Shown here: positions 18,249 through 26,946 of the stretch, piece after piece
Numbering within the stretch: position 1 is the first letter of the stretch
Layout: the number at the start of each line of letters is the position of its first letter
From: a bacterium
Lineage (GTDB): Bacteria; Verrucomicrobiota; Kiritimatiellia; CAIKKV01; CAIYGI01
Direction of reading: 5' to 3'
Assembly: GCA_025360745.1 (NCBI GenBank)
Contig: JANYBP010000011.1
Coordinates: 44,365-108,364, forward strand
DNA: 64,000 nt
Notes under the pieces: model-generated
The model's database searches: none
Seen by the model: only the letters and a program-made list of their open reading frames with translations
Told to the model about the DNA's origin: nothing
Program-made: the position numbers and the translations under genes

Positions 18249-19070
18249 ATGAAACCAACCAACCAGTGCGCTTCTCTTCGCGACTATATTGTTGGATTCG
18301 TAGACTTGCTAGGACAGCGAGACCTCTTCATCAATCAATCTCGCATGCCGCAGTTTGCCACGGAGGACGAGCGGTCTCGATTTATGAGCAATGCTCGTGA
18401 TTCCGTTGGCGTTGCAATCGGTTTGCAGGACATGTGTCGCAACATTGTCGATAACTACAACAAGCTCTTGCAATCCAACACGCGTCAGATTGTTTTACCA
18501 GCCCTGCTGAAGTATCAATGCTGGTCAGATGGTTTTGTGTACTTTGCCGAGGTAGACGATGACCCGCAATCAACCCACCTGAAGAATGCCTTCTTGCTAC
18601 TTGCTTCGGTCGGCACTCTCTGTCTTCTTGGACTTGCCAATGGTAGGCCACTCAGAGGGGGTATTGACATAGCGTGGGCAGTCGAGGCTCGCGAGAATGA
18701 AATATACGGATGTGCTGTTGCAAAGGCATATGAACTCGAAAACGATATGGCAAATTATCCGCGAATTGTAGTTGGCGGCAAGGTGTTGGAGTATTTCAGA
18801 CACCACGCGAACAGTGTCAACAAGGACAACCGTAAGCATGCCGAAATCGCAGCCGGTCTCATTGCCAAAGATACAGATGGTCAATTGATCGTTGACTATT
18901 TGGGTGATACGTATCGCGCACATTATGGTGGTCCCGTTTTTGAAGAGGCGCGATTGAAGGCGGTGCAGTTTGCCACGGAGTCACTCGCGCGCTGGGAAAG
19001 AGAAGAAAATGGCAAACTTGTTGCAAAGTACGACAAGTTGGTGCGCTATTTCGATCAACAGAAGGCATGA
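18249..19070 (+). CDS. Hypothetical protein, possibly a divergent class III nucleotide-cyclase fold
   Basis: A 273-residue protein with clearly lower GC than its neighbours, suggesting horizontal transfer. Its order of motifs resembles a widespread unnamed family whose members read like class III cyclases: YIVGFVDLLGQRDLF (compare DxxGF), CWSDGFVYF, LRGGIDIAWAVEA, then YGCAVAKAYELENDMANYPRI (compare G.A...A..LE). The second catalytic motifs are not complete, so activity is doubtful. No effector gene typical of a cyclic-nucleotide defence system is adjacent; neighbours are MNT/HEPN and an ankyrin protein. The start is the ATG at 18249; a TTG 24 bp upstream is possible. Confidence 0.7.
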   Translation: MKPTNQCASLRDYIVGFVDLLGQRDLFINQSRMPQFATEDERSRFMSNARDSVGVAIGLQDMCRNIVDNYNKLLQSNTRQIVLPALLKYQCWSDGFVYFAEVDDDPQSTHLKNAFLLLASVGTLCLLGLANGRPLRGGIDIAWAVEARENEIYGCAVAKAYELENDMANYPRIVVGGKVLEYFRHHANSVNKDNRKHAEIAAGLIAKDTDGQLIVDYLGDTYRAHYGGPVFEEARLKAVQFATESLARWEREENGKLVAKYDKLVRYFDQQKA

Positions 19071-19495
19071 AAGTTCAACAATGAGAGGATTTCAAACGCC
19101 TTCATGCGACATAACTCCCGCTCCGTGCTTTAGTCCCTTACGGCTTGAATCAATCGCAAGATGGTAATCATTTGAAACGTTTTGGTTCCGGCTATGCCGG
19201 GTTAGGAGTGGTGTTAGCAGAATACTGGAAATCGTGGAAGGTGAATTACCGCTGGGTACGGAGTGGTTCATACTGGACTAAGGCCGAAGCCTGAACCGAG
19301 AACTTGGCCGGACTGGGGTAGCGTGGTGATACCGGTAATACGCCAAGAAAGACGCCGAACCGGCAAGAAACTGAAAAAGGAAGCAGAGTAGCGAAGTTGA
19401 GGTTTTGGGTTGAAGCCGTTTCGGGCTCGGCGTGGGAATGGCGCAAGGAATGGAAGAAGGGCGCAAAGTAACCCCATCGTAACGAAAGGCGCCAG
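19071..19495. other. Gene-free stretch with a short palindrome
   Basis: No convincing gene. A perfect CCGGC-TAT-GCCGG hairpin lies at 19188-19200 inside a 40-codon TTG-started frame that would encode KRFGSGYAGLG; whether this is translated is unknown. The right part is purine-rich and unstructured by eye. Confidence 0.5.
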
Positions 19496-20080
19496 ATGAA
19501 GAAGTATGCAACTATACATGAAGCTGTAGAAAAAGGCGATCTCGCCGACATTCACTGGCATTTACAAAATGGTGCGGACTTGAAGGCATGGGACAAGAAC
19601 GGTAGTACGCCATTGATAACGGCTGCGAACAATCGCAATCTTGCCATGCTTAAATTCTTGGTGGCCGCTGGTGCGGACGTGAAGGCGAGGGACAAGGACA
19701 GTGTGACCCCGTTGATGGTTGCTGCGCTTAACGGAGATCTGGATGTAGTTAGATACCTGGTGGGCGCCGGAGCGGATGTGAGGGCAAGGGACAAGGACAG
19801 TAGAACGCCATTGATGGCGGCTGCGCACAATCGCAATCTGGACGTTGTTAAACTTCTGGTGGACGCCGGTGCGGATGTGAAGGCAGAGGACAGAAAAGGA
19901 CTTACGCCTCTGAGTTTTGCGGTGGACAAGGGACATCTTGAGATGGTTGCGTTTCTGGCAGCCAAGGGTGCGGACGTGGATGTTAAGAACAAGCGAGGTA
20001 GCACGCCTCTGATGGAGGCTGCTGGCAATGGCCATCTGGAGATGGTCGAGCTCCTGAAACAACACGGGGCAACGGAATAA
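19496..20080 (+). CDS. Ankyrin-repeat protein
   Basis: A 194-residue protein made almost wholly of five to six ankyrin repeats of 33 residues; consensus-like units such as DKDSRTPLMAAAHNRNLDVV and KLLVDAGADVKAEDRKGLTP follow one another. There is no signal peptide or membrane helix, so it is probably a cytoplasmic protein-binding scaffold. The repeats are closely similar to each other at DNA level too (GCGGATGTGAAGGC-type segments recur every 99 bp), indicating recent internal duplication. It closes the accessory island before mraY. Confidence 0.92.
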   Translation: MKKYATIHEAVEKGDLADIHWHLQNGADLKAWDKNGSTPLITAANNRNLAMLKFLVAAGADVKARDKDSVTPLMVAALNGDLDVVRYLVGAGADVRARDKDSRTPLMAAAHNRNLDVVKLLVDAGADVKAEDRKGLTPLSFAVDKGHLEMVAFLAAKGADVDVKNKRGSTPLMEAAGNGHLEMVELLKQHGATE

Positions 20081-20160
20081 GAAAAAGATTAAACTACGAA
20101 ACACGCGAAAAAACAAAGGAAGATTTTGAGACTTTACCGTTAATTGCATTTGATTCCATT

Positions 20161-20237
20161 CTGAATTCTGACTCCTGTCTCCTGAATTCCTCATTCGTAA
20201 TTCTGCCACCCGGACACTGAACACTGAACACCCTCCC
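20161..20237. repeat. Heptamer array, eleven units, mixed words, upstream of mraY
   Basis: Eleven units in one phase: CTGAATT, CTGACTC, CTGTCTC, CTGAATT, CCTCATT, CGTAATT, CTGCCAC, CCGGACA, CTGAACA twice, CCCTCCC. The mraY start codon follows within two bases. Confidence 0.9.
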
Positions 20238-20238
20238 C

Positions 20239-21339
20239 ATGTTCTACTACCTTCACACTCTGAGCGAAACGACGCCCTGGATGCGGCTTTTTCGCTACAT
20301 CACTTTTCGCGCGGCGTTGGGCGCGGCCACGGCCTTCCTGATCTGTCTGCTGCTCGCGCCGTTCGTGATTCGCACGCTGCGGCGGCTCAAGGTCGGACAG
20401 GTCGTGCGCGCCGGCGCGACCGGCGCCCCCGCGCCGGCGCATTCCGGGAAGCAGGGCACGCCTACGATGGGCGGCATCCTGATCGTCTTCTCGGTGGTGG
20501 TCTCGACGCTGCTCTGGAGCGTGCCGTCCAATATTTTCATAGCGCTGACGCTGACAACCATGCTGGTGATGGGCATGATCGGCTTTTTTGACGACCGCGC
20601 CAAACTGCTGGGCCATAACTCGCGCGGCGTGCGGGCGCGGACGAAGTTCTGGATCGAAGTCGTCTGGGGGCTGGTCGTGACCGCTGTGCTGCTGTTTCAT
20701 CCCGCGACCAGCGCGCATGCCCGCGAGTTGATGGCGCCTTTTTGCAAGGCGCCGGTGGTGGCCGATATGGGCATCGTCCTGACGGGCCTGTTCGTGACTC
20801 TGATCCTGGTCGGCGCCACCAATGCGGTGAATCTGACCGACGGTCTGGATGGCCTGGCGATCGGCTGCACCGGGTCGGTCGCGACCACCTATCTGATCAT
20901 GGCCTATGTGGCGGGCAACCTGACGCTCTCCAAATACCTGCTGGTGCCCTACGTGCCGGGCAGCGGCGAACTGGTGGTCTTCTGCGCCTGTCTGCTCGGC
21001 GGCAGTCTGGGTTTTCTCTGGTACAACTGTCATCCCGCGCAGGTGTTCATGGGTGACACCGGCAGCCTGGCCTTGGGCGGCGCGATCGCGATGGTGGCGA
21101 TCCTGATCAAGCAGGAACTGGCGCTCGTGCTGGTGGGCGGCGTGTTTGTGATGGAGGCGGTCAGCGTGATTTTGCAGGTGGCCTCCTTCAAACTGCGCGG
21201 CAAACGCATCTTCGCCATGGCGCCGATCCATCACCACTTCGAGCTGCGTAAATGGAGCGAGACCCAGGTGACGATCCGCTTCTGGATTCTCTCGATCCTC
21301 TGCGCCCTGCTCGGCCTGGCCACGCTCAAGATTCGCTGA
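20239..21339 (+). CDS. mraY: Phospho-MurNAc-pentapeptide transferase MraY
   Basis: A 366-residue polytopic membrane enzyme that attaches phospho-MurNAc-pentapeptide to undecaprenyl phosphate, making lipid I. About ten membrane helices are visible. Family motifs: GKQGTPTMGGILI, GFFDDRAKLLGHNSRGV with the aspartate pair, NAVNLTDGLDGLAIG, FMGDTGSLALGG and APIHHHFELRKWSETQV. It belongs to the dcw pathway but is separated from murF by a 3.5-kb island. The following murD, ftsW, murG genes of a standard cluster are not in the window; lysA comes instead. Confidence 0.96.
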   Translation: MFYYLHTLSETTPWMRLFRYITFRAALGAATAFLICLLLAPFVIRTLRRLKVGQVVRAGATGAPAPAHSGKQGTPTMGGILIVFSVVVSTLLWSVPSNIFIALTLTTMLVMGMIGFFDDRAKLLGHNSRGVRARTKFWIEVVWGLVVTAVLLFHPATSAHARELMAPFCKAPVVADMGIVLTGLFVTLILVGATNAVNLTDGLDGLAIGCTGSVATTYLIMAYVAGNLTLSKYLLVPYVPGSGELVVFCACLLGGSLGFLWYNCHPAQVFMGDTGSLALGGAIAMVAILIKQELALVLVGGVFVMEAVSVILQVASFKLRGKRIFAMAPIHHHFELRKWSETQVTIRFWILSILCALLGLATLKIR

Positions 21340-21465
21340 AAAATCCCCGGCCCTCCTCTCGACAGATTCGGGCGGGTCTGATATTTTCAAAAGAATGTAT
21401 TTGTACAAGGGGAATGGCCGGGGCTTTTCTGCGCGCGGCCTGACGGTATGCCGATGCGGGAGCGG

Positions 21466-22764
21466 ATGGATGACAATATGAGCGATGGGACGGATGTTTT
21501 TCAGGAACGCAACGGACATTTATATGCCGAGGACGTTCAGGTTCAGGAACTGGCGGCGCGTTACGGAACGCCGCTTTACGTATACAGCCGCGGGCATATG
21601 CAGGCGCAATACCGGGCTTTGGCCGGGGCGCTGGCCCCGGCGCAGCCGCTGATCTGCTATTCGGCCAAGGCCAATACCAATCGCGCCGTGTTGCGCACTT
21701 TTCTCGAAGAGGGGGCCGGTTTGGACGTTGTCTCCGGCGGAGAACTGTTCCGGGCCATCAGGGCCGGCGCCGACCCGGAAAAAATCGTCTTCGCGGGCGT
21801 CGGCAAGACGCAGGAGGAGATCGAGGCCGCGCTGCACGAGGGCATTCTGTTTTTCACCGTCGAGTCCGAGTCCGAGGCGCGGCGGATTTCCGACTGCGCC
21901 GTTCGCACCGGGCGGACAGGCCGAATCGCCTTCCGGATCAATCCGGACGTGGATCCCCACACCCACACCTATATCAGCACCGGCAAGCGCGAGAACAAGT
22001 TCGGTCTGGATTTGGAACGCGCCGAACAGGCCTATGCAATGGCGGCCGCCTTGCCGAATCTTGAAATCGTCGGCCTGCATCTGCACATCGGCTCGCAGTT
22101 GCTCGACGCCAGGCCTTACGGCGAGGCGCTCGACAAGGTGGCGGCGCTTTGCGGCAGGTTGCGGACGCGCCACCCGGCCTTTCGCTATCTGGACATCGGC
22201 GGCGGCTTGGGCATCTCCTATCGAAACGGGGAGAAGGCGCTCTCGGCCGAGACGTTTGCGTCCGTGGTGTTGCCGCGTGTGGCGCGCCTGGGACTCAAAC
22301 TGGTGGTCGAGCCCGGGCGCAGCCTGGTGGGCAACGGCGGCATACTTGTTTGCCGCGTCCAGTACGTCAAGGCCAGTTACGACAAGCAATTCGTGATTGT
22401 GGACGCCGCCATGAACGACCTGATCCGGCCCTCGCTTTATCGCGCCCATCACGAGGTGCGCGCGGTGCGCGCCGCGTCCGGCGTGCTGCATGGCGACCTG
22501 GTCGGGCCAATCTGCGAGTCGGGCGATTTCCTGGCGCAGGACCGCGACCTGCCGGACGTGGGCGAGGGCGGTCTGCTGGCGGTCATGAGCGCGGGGGCCT
22601 ACGGCTACGCCATGTCCTCGAATTACAACAGCCGCCGCCGTCCGGCCGAGGTGCTGGTGGACGGCGCCAGTCACGTACTGGTGCGCCGGCGCGAGACCTG
22701 GGAAGATGTTGTGCGTTACGAATCGGATGGCAGCGATAGCGGTCAGGGGGTGGAGCATGTTTAA
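21466..22764 (+). CDS. lysA: Diaminopimelate decarboxylase
   Basis: A fold-type III PLP enzyme converting meso-diaminopimelate to lysine. ICYSAKANTNRAVLRTF carries the PLP lysine; GLHLHIGSQLLDARPYGEAL, DIGGGLGISY, VVEPGRSLVGNGGIL and ICESGDFLAQDRDLP are family motifs. Start is uncertain: in-frame ATGs lie at 21448, 21454, 21466 and 21478; 21466 has GGGAG just upstream. Its last 8 bases overlap dapA. The 126-bp leader contains CCCCGGCC and GGCCGGGG about 65 bp apart, a possible but weak structure. Confidence 0.95.
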   Translation: MDDNMSDGTDVFQERNGHLYAEDVQVQELAARYGTPLYVYSRGHMQAQYRALAGALAPAQPLICYSAKANTNRAVLRTFLEEGAGLDVVSGGELFRAIRAGADPEKIVFAGVGKTQEEIEAALHEGILFFTVESESEARRISDCAVRTGRTGRIAFRINPDVDPHTHTYISTGKRENKFGLDLERAEQAYAMAAALPNLEIVGLHLHIGSQLLDARPYGEALDKVAALCGRLRTRHPAFRYLDIGGGLGISYRNGEKALSAETFASVVLPRVARLGLKLVVEPGRSLVGNGGILVCRVQYVKASYDKQFVIVDAAMNDLIRPSLYRAHHEVRAVRAASGVLHGDLVGPICESGDFLAQDRDLPDVGEGGLLAVMSAGAYGYAMSSNYNSRRRPAEVLVDGASHVLVRRRETWEDVVRYESDGSDSGQGVEHV

Positions 22765-23635
22765 GGGAGCATATACGGCCATCGTCACGCCCTTCGGGCG
22801 GGACGGCGGCGTGGATTACGAACGGCTGCGCGAACTGCTCGAACGGCAGATCGCCGCCGGGATTGACGGCGTCGTGCCGGTCGGGACGACCGGCGAATCG
22901 CCGACGCTCGACGTGGCCGAACACGAGAAGGTGATCGCCACGACGGTCGAGGTCTGCCGCGGCCGCATACCGGTCATCGCCGGCACGGGCGCCAACTCGA
23001 CGAGCGAAGCGATCGAACTCACCAGACACGCCATGGCGGTCGGCGCCGATGCCACATTGCAGGTGACGCCGTACTACAACAAGCCCAACCAGGAGGGGCT
23101 GTACCGCCACTTCAGCGCCGTGGCCGATCTGGGCCTGCCGGTGGTGCTCTATAACGTTCCCGGCCGGACGGGCCGTGAAATCGATGTCGCGACAGTGGCG
23201 CGCCTTTCCAAACATCCGAAGATCGCGGCGATCAAGGAGGCCGGCGGTTCGGTCGCGCGCGTCAGCCAGATTCTGGATGTTTGCTCGATTCCCGTCTTGT
23301 GCGGCGACGACGGGCTGACGCTGCCCATGATGGCCGTCGGAGCCGCCGGTGTGGTGAGCGTCGCCTCCAACATCATACCGGGCCCGGTGGCGGAGATGGC
23401 GCATGCCGCGCTGGCGGGTCGTTGGTCCGAGGCGCAGGCCTTGCACCGGCATTGGAACCGTCTTTTTGAAGATCTCTTTATCGACACCAATCCGATCCCG
23501 ATCAAGGCCGCCCTGGCGATGGCGGGCCAGATCGAGGAGGTCTACCGTCTGCCGCTCTGCGAGATCAGCGCCAGCCTGCGCCAAAAACTCGCCGCGACGC
23601 TCAAGACGCTGGGCTTGATCGGATCAGGTGGATAG
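22757..23635 (+). CDS. dapA: 4-hydroxy-tetrahydrodipicolinate synthase
   Basis: A 292-residue class I aldolase condensing pyruvate with aspartate semialdehyde, the entry to diaminopimelate and lysine. Motifs: MFKGAYTAIVTPF at the N-terminus, VPVGTTGESPTLD, VTPYYNKPNQEGLYRHF with the catalytic tyrosine, and IAAIKEAGG with the Schiff-base lysine. The overlap with lysA implies co-translation. With murE of the DNPR type, the locus joins DAP supply to its use in cell wall synthesis. Confidence 0.96.
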   Translation: MFKGAYTAIVTPFGRDGGVDYERLRELLERQIAAGIDGVVPVGTTGESPTLDVAEHEKVIATTVEVCRGRIPVIAGTGANSTSEAIELTRHAMAVGADATLQVTPYYNKPNQEGLYRHFSAVADLGLPVVLYNVPGRTGREIDVATVARLSKHPKIAAIKEAGGSVARVSQILDVCSIPVLCGDDGLTLPMMAVGAAGVVSVASNIIPGPVAEMAHAALAGRWSEAQALHRHWNRLFEDLFIDTNPIPIKAALAMAGQIEEVYRLPLCEISASLRQKLAATLKTLGLIGSGG

Positions 23636-23709
23636 GCTGAAGGCTGTTAGACTAAAGGAAAGCAACAATTTGGTTTTCATGGTTGCGGTCGTATCGCCGA
23701 CCCGGGCCC

Positions 23710-23800
23710 GTAAGGGGCGGAGCGTGAGACGGATGTAGCCGCCCGCCTTCGCTCGTGCTACGTAGCGAAGCGCTACTTTGCGGAGTAGCAGCAGGTGGCA
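23710..23800 (-). repeat. Dispersed repeat with GCGAAGT-type palindrome, copy 1
   Basis: On the minus strand it reads CCACCTGCTGCTACTCCGC, AAGTAGCGCTTCGCTACG, TAGCACGAGCG and on to CTCACGCTCCG. About 90 bp align, in inverted orientation, with 44535-44626. Confidence 0.85.
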
Positions 23801-23934
23801 GTGTCTGCCAAGACCACGTCGCCGTAACTGCTACGCGACAGGCACGCCACCGCGCAAAGCGCGGCGAAGACCAACACCAACATAAACACGCAGACGAACA
23901 TGAGTAATTGCTCCCAACGGTTTTCAGGCAACTT

Positions 23935-23990
23935 ATAATTCCTGTCTGCTTAATTGCCTGAACCCTGAACCCTGAACCCTCTCCATCCCT
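23935..23990. repeat. Heptamer array, about eight units, upstream of nth
   Basis: Units ATAATTC, CTGTCTG, CTTAATT, GCCTGAA, CCCTGAA twice, CCCTCTC, CATCCCT run in one phase. Confidence 0.85.
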
Positions 23991-23993
23991 GTC

Positions 23994-24665
23994 ATGACAG
24001 ACAACGCAGCTCCAAACATCTCCGCCGTGGTGCGGGCGTTGCGAAGGCATTATGCCGCCGAGTCCAGTCCGGTGGCGGATTTTCAGCGGGTGCGCACCCG
24101 TGACCCCTTTAGTGTGCTGGTGGCGACGATCCTGAGCGCCCGCACCAAGGATACGACCACTTCCGCCGTTTGCGCGCGTTTGTTCGCAAAGGTGCGTACG
24201 CTGGAGGCCCTGCGCGCCGTGCCGGTCTCCGCCCTGGAGCAGTTGATTTATCCCGTCGGCTTCTATCGCACCAAGGCCCGCCATCTGCATGCGTTACCGG
24301 AAGTGGTGGCGCGGGAATTTGGAGGGCGCATACCGCGAACGATCGAGGAACTGGTGCGGTTGCCGGGCGTGGGACGCAAGACGGCCAACCTGGTGGTGAC
24401 GGACGCCTTTGGCGGCGAAGGACTCTGCGTGGATGTGCATGTACACCGCATTTCCAACCGCCTGGGTTTGATTCGGACCAGGACTCCGGCCGAGAGCGAA
24501 CGCGCCCTGCGCGCGCTGCTCCCCAAACGCTATTGGGCGGAATGGAATCCGCTGCTGGTCGCGCTGGGACAAACCATCTGCCATCCGCGCGTTCCGGCCT
24601 GCGCCCGCTGCCCGCTCGCCGCCCGCTGCGCGTGGCGGGCGCAGTTGCAAATTGTCGCTGTATAA
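23994..24665 (+). CDS. nth: Endonuclease III
   Basis: A 223-residue DNA glycosylase/AP lyase removing oxidised pyrimidines. The helix-hairpin-helix LPGVGRKTANLV contains the catalytic lysine, and the conserved aspartate is in VDVHVHRISNRLGL. The C-terminal 4Fe-4S loop fits C-x6-C-x2-C-x5-C exactly (CHPRVPACARCPLAARC). Length is normal. It starts eight bases after a heptamer array and stands alone on its strand. Confidence 0.96.
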   Translation: MTDNAAPNISAVVRALRRHYAAESSPVADFQRVRTRDPFSVLVATILSARTKDTTTSAVCARLFAKVRTLEALRAVPVSALEQLIYPVGFYRTKARHLHALPEVVAREFGGRIPRTIEELVRLPGVGRKTANLVVTDAFGGEGLCVDVHVHRISNRLGLIRTRTPAESERALRALLPKRYWAEWNPLLVALGQTICHPRVPACARCPLAARCAWRAQLQIVAV

Positions 24666-24685
24666 GGGTCAGTGATGAGGGGGCT

Positions 24686-24783
24686 GGTAGGGCGGCCTCG
24701 CCGAGGCCGCCGGAAGCGGCACGAGAGCAGACGAGCGGTTGTGTGTAGATCGAAGACGACGTTCTCGGCGAGAGCGCCCTACC
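24686..24783. repeat. Inverted pair of GTAG-headed palindromes (BIME-like element)
   Basis: The ends GGTAGGGCGGCCTCGCCGAG (24686-24705) and, on the minus strand from 24783, GGTAGGGCGCTCTCGCCGAG are inverted copies differing at 2 of 20 positions. Each starts with GTAG followed by its own hairpin, for example GGCGGCCTCG / CGAGGCCGCC. A related core, GGCCTCGGCGAGGCCGCC, sits at 26891-26908. Confidence 0.8.
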
Positions 24784-24959
24784 TTTCCATCGCACTGCGT
24801 CACCGAAGCATTACTCGTCGCATGAATTTTGAAAATCCGGACGATGAGGAAGTATGCTAGTCTGAGCGGCAAGCGGACTAAACCATGCGACATACGGTCA
24901 ATTATAAATGCTCGGGCGTGGTGGTTGCGACACTGTTCAATAACCTGCCACCGTCAAAC

Positions 24960-25988
24960 ATGCGGCGTTTCGCAAGGGCGGCCGCCCGCCGCGGCGTCTG
25001 GCTGGGCCTGGCTGTCATGGCCTGTCAGCCGATGCAAGGCCGCTGCGCGGAAGAACATATATCGGATGGCAACGCCGTCGCGGGGCCGATGAACGCGCCT
25101 TCGTTGGCGATCGGGAATGTCTTCCGGCCCGGCGGCTATATCGCCATCCCCTCCTACGCTCCCGAAGGAAGCTGGGTCCTGCAGTCGTCACTGGCCTGGG
25201 CGAACACCTGGAATTATCAAAAAGACCGATACATCGTGGACTGCGAATGGCTGCAGTTGGCGGCGAGAGTGTCCCACATGGCGACCGATGATCTCGAAAT
25301 CGGCGGCCTGCTGCCTGTCCTCGCGCGGACGGGCGGCCATACGGACAAATTCATCGAAGGCTTCCACAATACCTTCGCCCTCGGCAACAGCCGTCGGGAG
25401 GGTTTTCCACGCAATCGGAGTATCGTTGAACTGCGCAGCCGCGCGGGTCAAGACGCCCGCTGGGAGGGCGACCAATGGGGCTTGTCGGATGTGTCGCTGT
25501 TCGCCTCGTGGACGCTGACGCAAGGCTCCCGCTTCATGCCGTGCATCGTCCTGGGGAGCGCGGTCACGCTTCCGACGGGAGACGCGGACCAACTGCTCGG
25601 TTCGGGAGAACCCGGTTATGCGGTCTCGGCTCTCCTGACGAAGCGCATCGCAAAAACCGGCTGTCTGCTGTTTTTGGGAACCAGCGCATCTTATGCGGAG
25701 AATAACGAATTAACCGGCAGCGACACACGAAAGACGCAATTCGGATTGCTGGTCGGAATGGCGTACGATTTAAACAGCCGGGTGTCCGTCGTCGTCCAAA
25801 ATCTCAGGATGTCGCCGATCGCCAGGGACTTTGAAGAATTTTCCAAACCCACCAACGAAGTGACCATCGGCTTCAGGATTCGCAATCTTTTACACGGCAC
25901 ATGGGAAATCGCTCTACAGGAGAACATGGTCTATTTCAACAACGGCGCCGATGTGGGCTTGCATGTGGGATATAGTTGTCTCCTGTAA
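24960..25988 (+). CDS. DUF3187-like outer membrane beta-barrel protein
   Basis: A 342-residue secreted protein. The N-terminus has a signal peptide (RRFARAAARRGVWLGLAVMA, then QPMQGRCA). The mature part alternates short polar and hydrophobic strands and ends with an aromatic/leucine terminus (YSCLL), as in outer membrane barrels. The segment RTGGHTDKFIEGFHNTF with PRNRSIVEL nearby matches what is known of DUF3187 proteins. Function is unknown in the family. The frame is open from 24885, but the signal peptide supports 24960. No operon partner is visible. Confidence 0.75.
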   Translation: MRRFARAAARRGVWLGLAVMACQPMQGRCAEEHISDGNAVAGPMNAPSLAIGNVFRPGGYIAIPSYAPEGSWVLQSSLAWANTWNYQKDRYIVDCEWLQLAARVSHMATDDLEIGGLLPVLARTGGHTDKFIEGFHNTFALGNSRREGFPRNRSIVELRSRAGQDARWEGDQWGLSDVSLFASWTLTQGSRFMPCIVLGSAVTLPTGDADQLLGSGEPGYAVSALLTKRIAKTGCLLFLGTSASYAENNELTGSDTRKTQFGLLVGMAYDLNSRVSVVVQNLRMSPIARDFEEFSKPTNEVTIGFRIRNLLHGTWEIALQENMVYFNNGADVGLHVGYSCLL

Positions 25989-26042
25989 CAGGACGCCGCC
26001 AACGCCCGCGCCCTCACGGGCGCGAACGCCGCAGGACGGTCG

Positions 26043-26821
26043 TCAGTTTTCCCGGCGAATCTCTTTCGGCAGATTGCCCAGCCAGTCGGCGAACATGGAG
26101 ATGCCGCGCTTGCGCTCAGGATCGCCGCCGCCTACAGGCATGGCGCAGAGCGATAGATAATCCGTCTGGCGGGCCAGTTTGATCACCAGCCGTTTCGGCG
26201 TGGGGCCAACCTGCATCGGACCGATGCGGCCGTCCTGCACGGAGATATCCCTGGCGTGATCCCGGCGGGCCAGTTCCTTGCCGTCGAACCAAACCGCGAA
26301 CGGCGCGTTGGCGGTGACGTTGAAGGAAAGTTCGCGGACTTCCCCGGCGACCAGTTCGCGCACCAGGTAGAAGCAGGCCTGTCCGCGAAAGCCGGAGATC
26401 TGCGTGCCCTCCAGCCGGGGCAGACCAGTCCCCAGATTTCGCTGCGGATGGGACAACCCTCGGACTCGAAGAAGAAGCGGTTGTTCCAGGTGCCGGAAAG
26501 CGGCGGATGGATGCCGCGCTGTAAATTGTTGAGAAAGACCCCGTATTCGCAGAAGTTGTACCAGCAGCGCTCCTGCCAGAATTCGGCCAGGTCGTCCGAT
26601 TCGATCCAGATGCCGCGTTCCTGCAAGGCTTCCAGCCAGACGATCTGGATGTCCATGTCGTCATTCGGCATGATGGTATCCGGCCAGAGCGCCTCCCGTG
26701 TCAGCTCCATGCGGATCTTGTGGTTTTCCATACGGGCGCCGATGGTTCCGCCAAGGCTTTTACCCATCCAGCCCGCGTAAATTTTGGCGCGATAGTCCGT
26801 GTAGTTCAGTTTGAGTTTCAT
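26043..26821 (-). pseudogene. ADP-ribosylglycohydrolase family gene with internal deletion and frameshift
   Basis: The 5' part (from 26821) encodes MKLKLNYTDYRAKIYAGWMG, KSLGGTIGARMENHK and TIMPNDDMDIQIVWLEAL, the N-terminal start of an ADP-ribosylglycohydrolase with its metal-binding DD pair. It runs to IRSEIWGLVCPG and then jumps, in another frame, to a C-terminal segment LEGTQISGFRGQACFYLVREL that ends at 26043. The catalytic middle, several hundred residues in full-length relatives, is missing. The join near 26430 therefore looks like a deletion scar and the gene is almost certainly dead. Confidence 0.82.
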
Positions 26822-26890
26822 GGTTCCATTGTATGTTTGAGTTCGATCGCAGCCCGGAGCCGGAAAACCGGCGGATCGCCGCGCAACGTT

Positions 26891-26908
26891 GGCCTCGGCG
26901 AGGCCGCC
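26891..26908. repeat. Palindrome related to the GTAG element
   Basis: GGCCTCGGCGAGGCCGCC shares the stem of the 24686 element on the opposite strand. It lies between the pseudogene and the AbiEii-like gene. Confidence 0.6.
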
Positions 26909-26946
26909 CCGCGCATATTTGGCGGCGCGCCGCCGGGAACTCCGGC

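Larger units (their letters stand above)
23636..23993. other. Gene-free stretch filled with repeats
   Basis: Begins in a heptamer run (AGGCTGA, AGGCTGT, TAGACTA from 23634), continues with a ~90-bp dispersed repeat and ends in another heptamer array. On the minus strand a 41-codon frame starting at 23902 would encode a hydrophobic peptide that ends TATCCYSAK inside the dispersed repeat; it is too short and repeat-derived to call a gene. Confidence 0.7.

Noticed and set aside
18249..20080. The cyclase-like and ankyrin genes as a complete CBASS or Pycsar defence operon
   Set aside because: No effector (nuclease, membrane-pore or TIR gene) is adjacent, the cyclase motifs are incomplete and a 425-bp gap separates the two genes.
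21340..21465. CCCCGGCC / GGCCGGGG as a terminator after mraY
   Set aside because: The arms are 65 bp apart and no T-run follows at the right place.
20191..21519. A 442-codon minus-strand frame opposite mraY
   Set aside because: Histidine/glutamine/arginine-rich shadow of mraY, with ends inside heptamer arrays.
23777..23902. A 41-codon hydrophobic minus-strand frame ending TATCCYSAK
   Set aside because: Too short, with its end inside a dispersed repeat and no clear ribosome binding site; recorded only as an observation.
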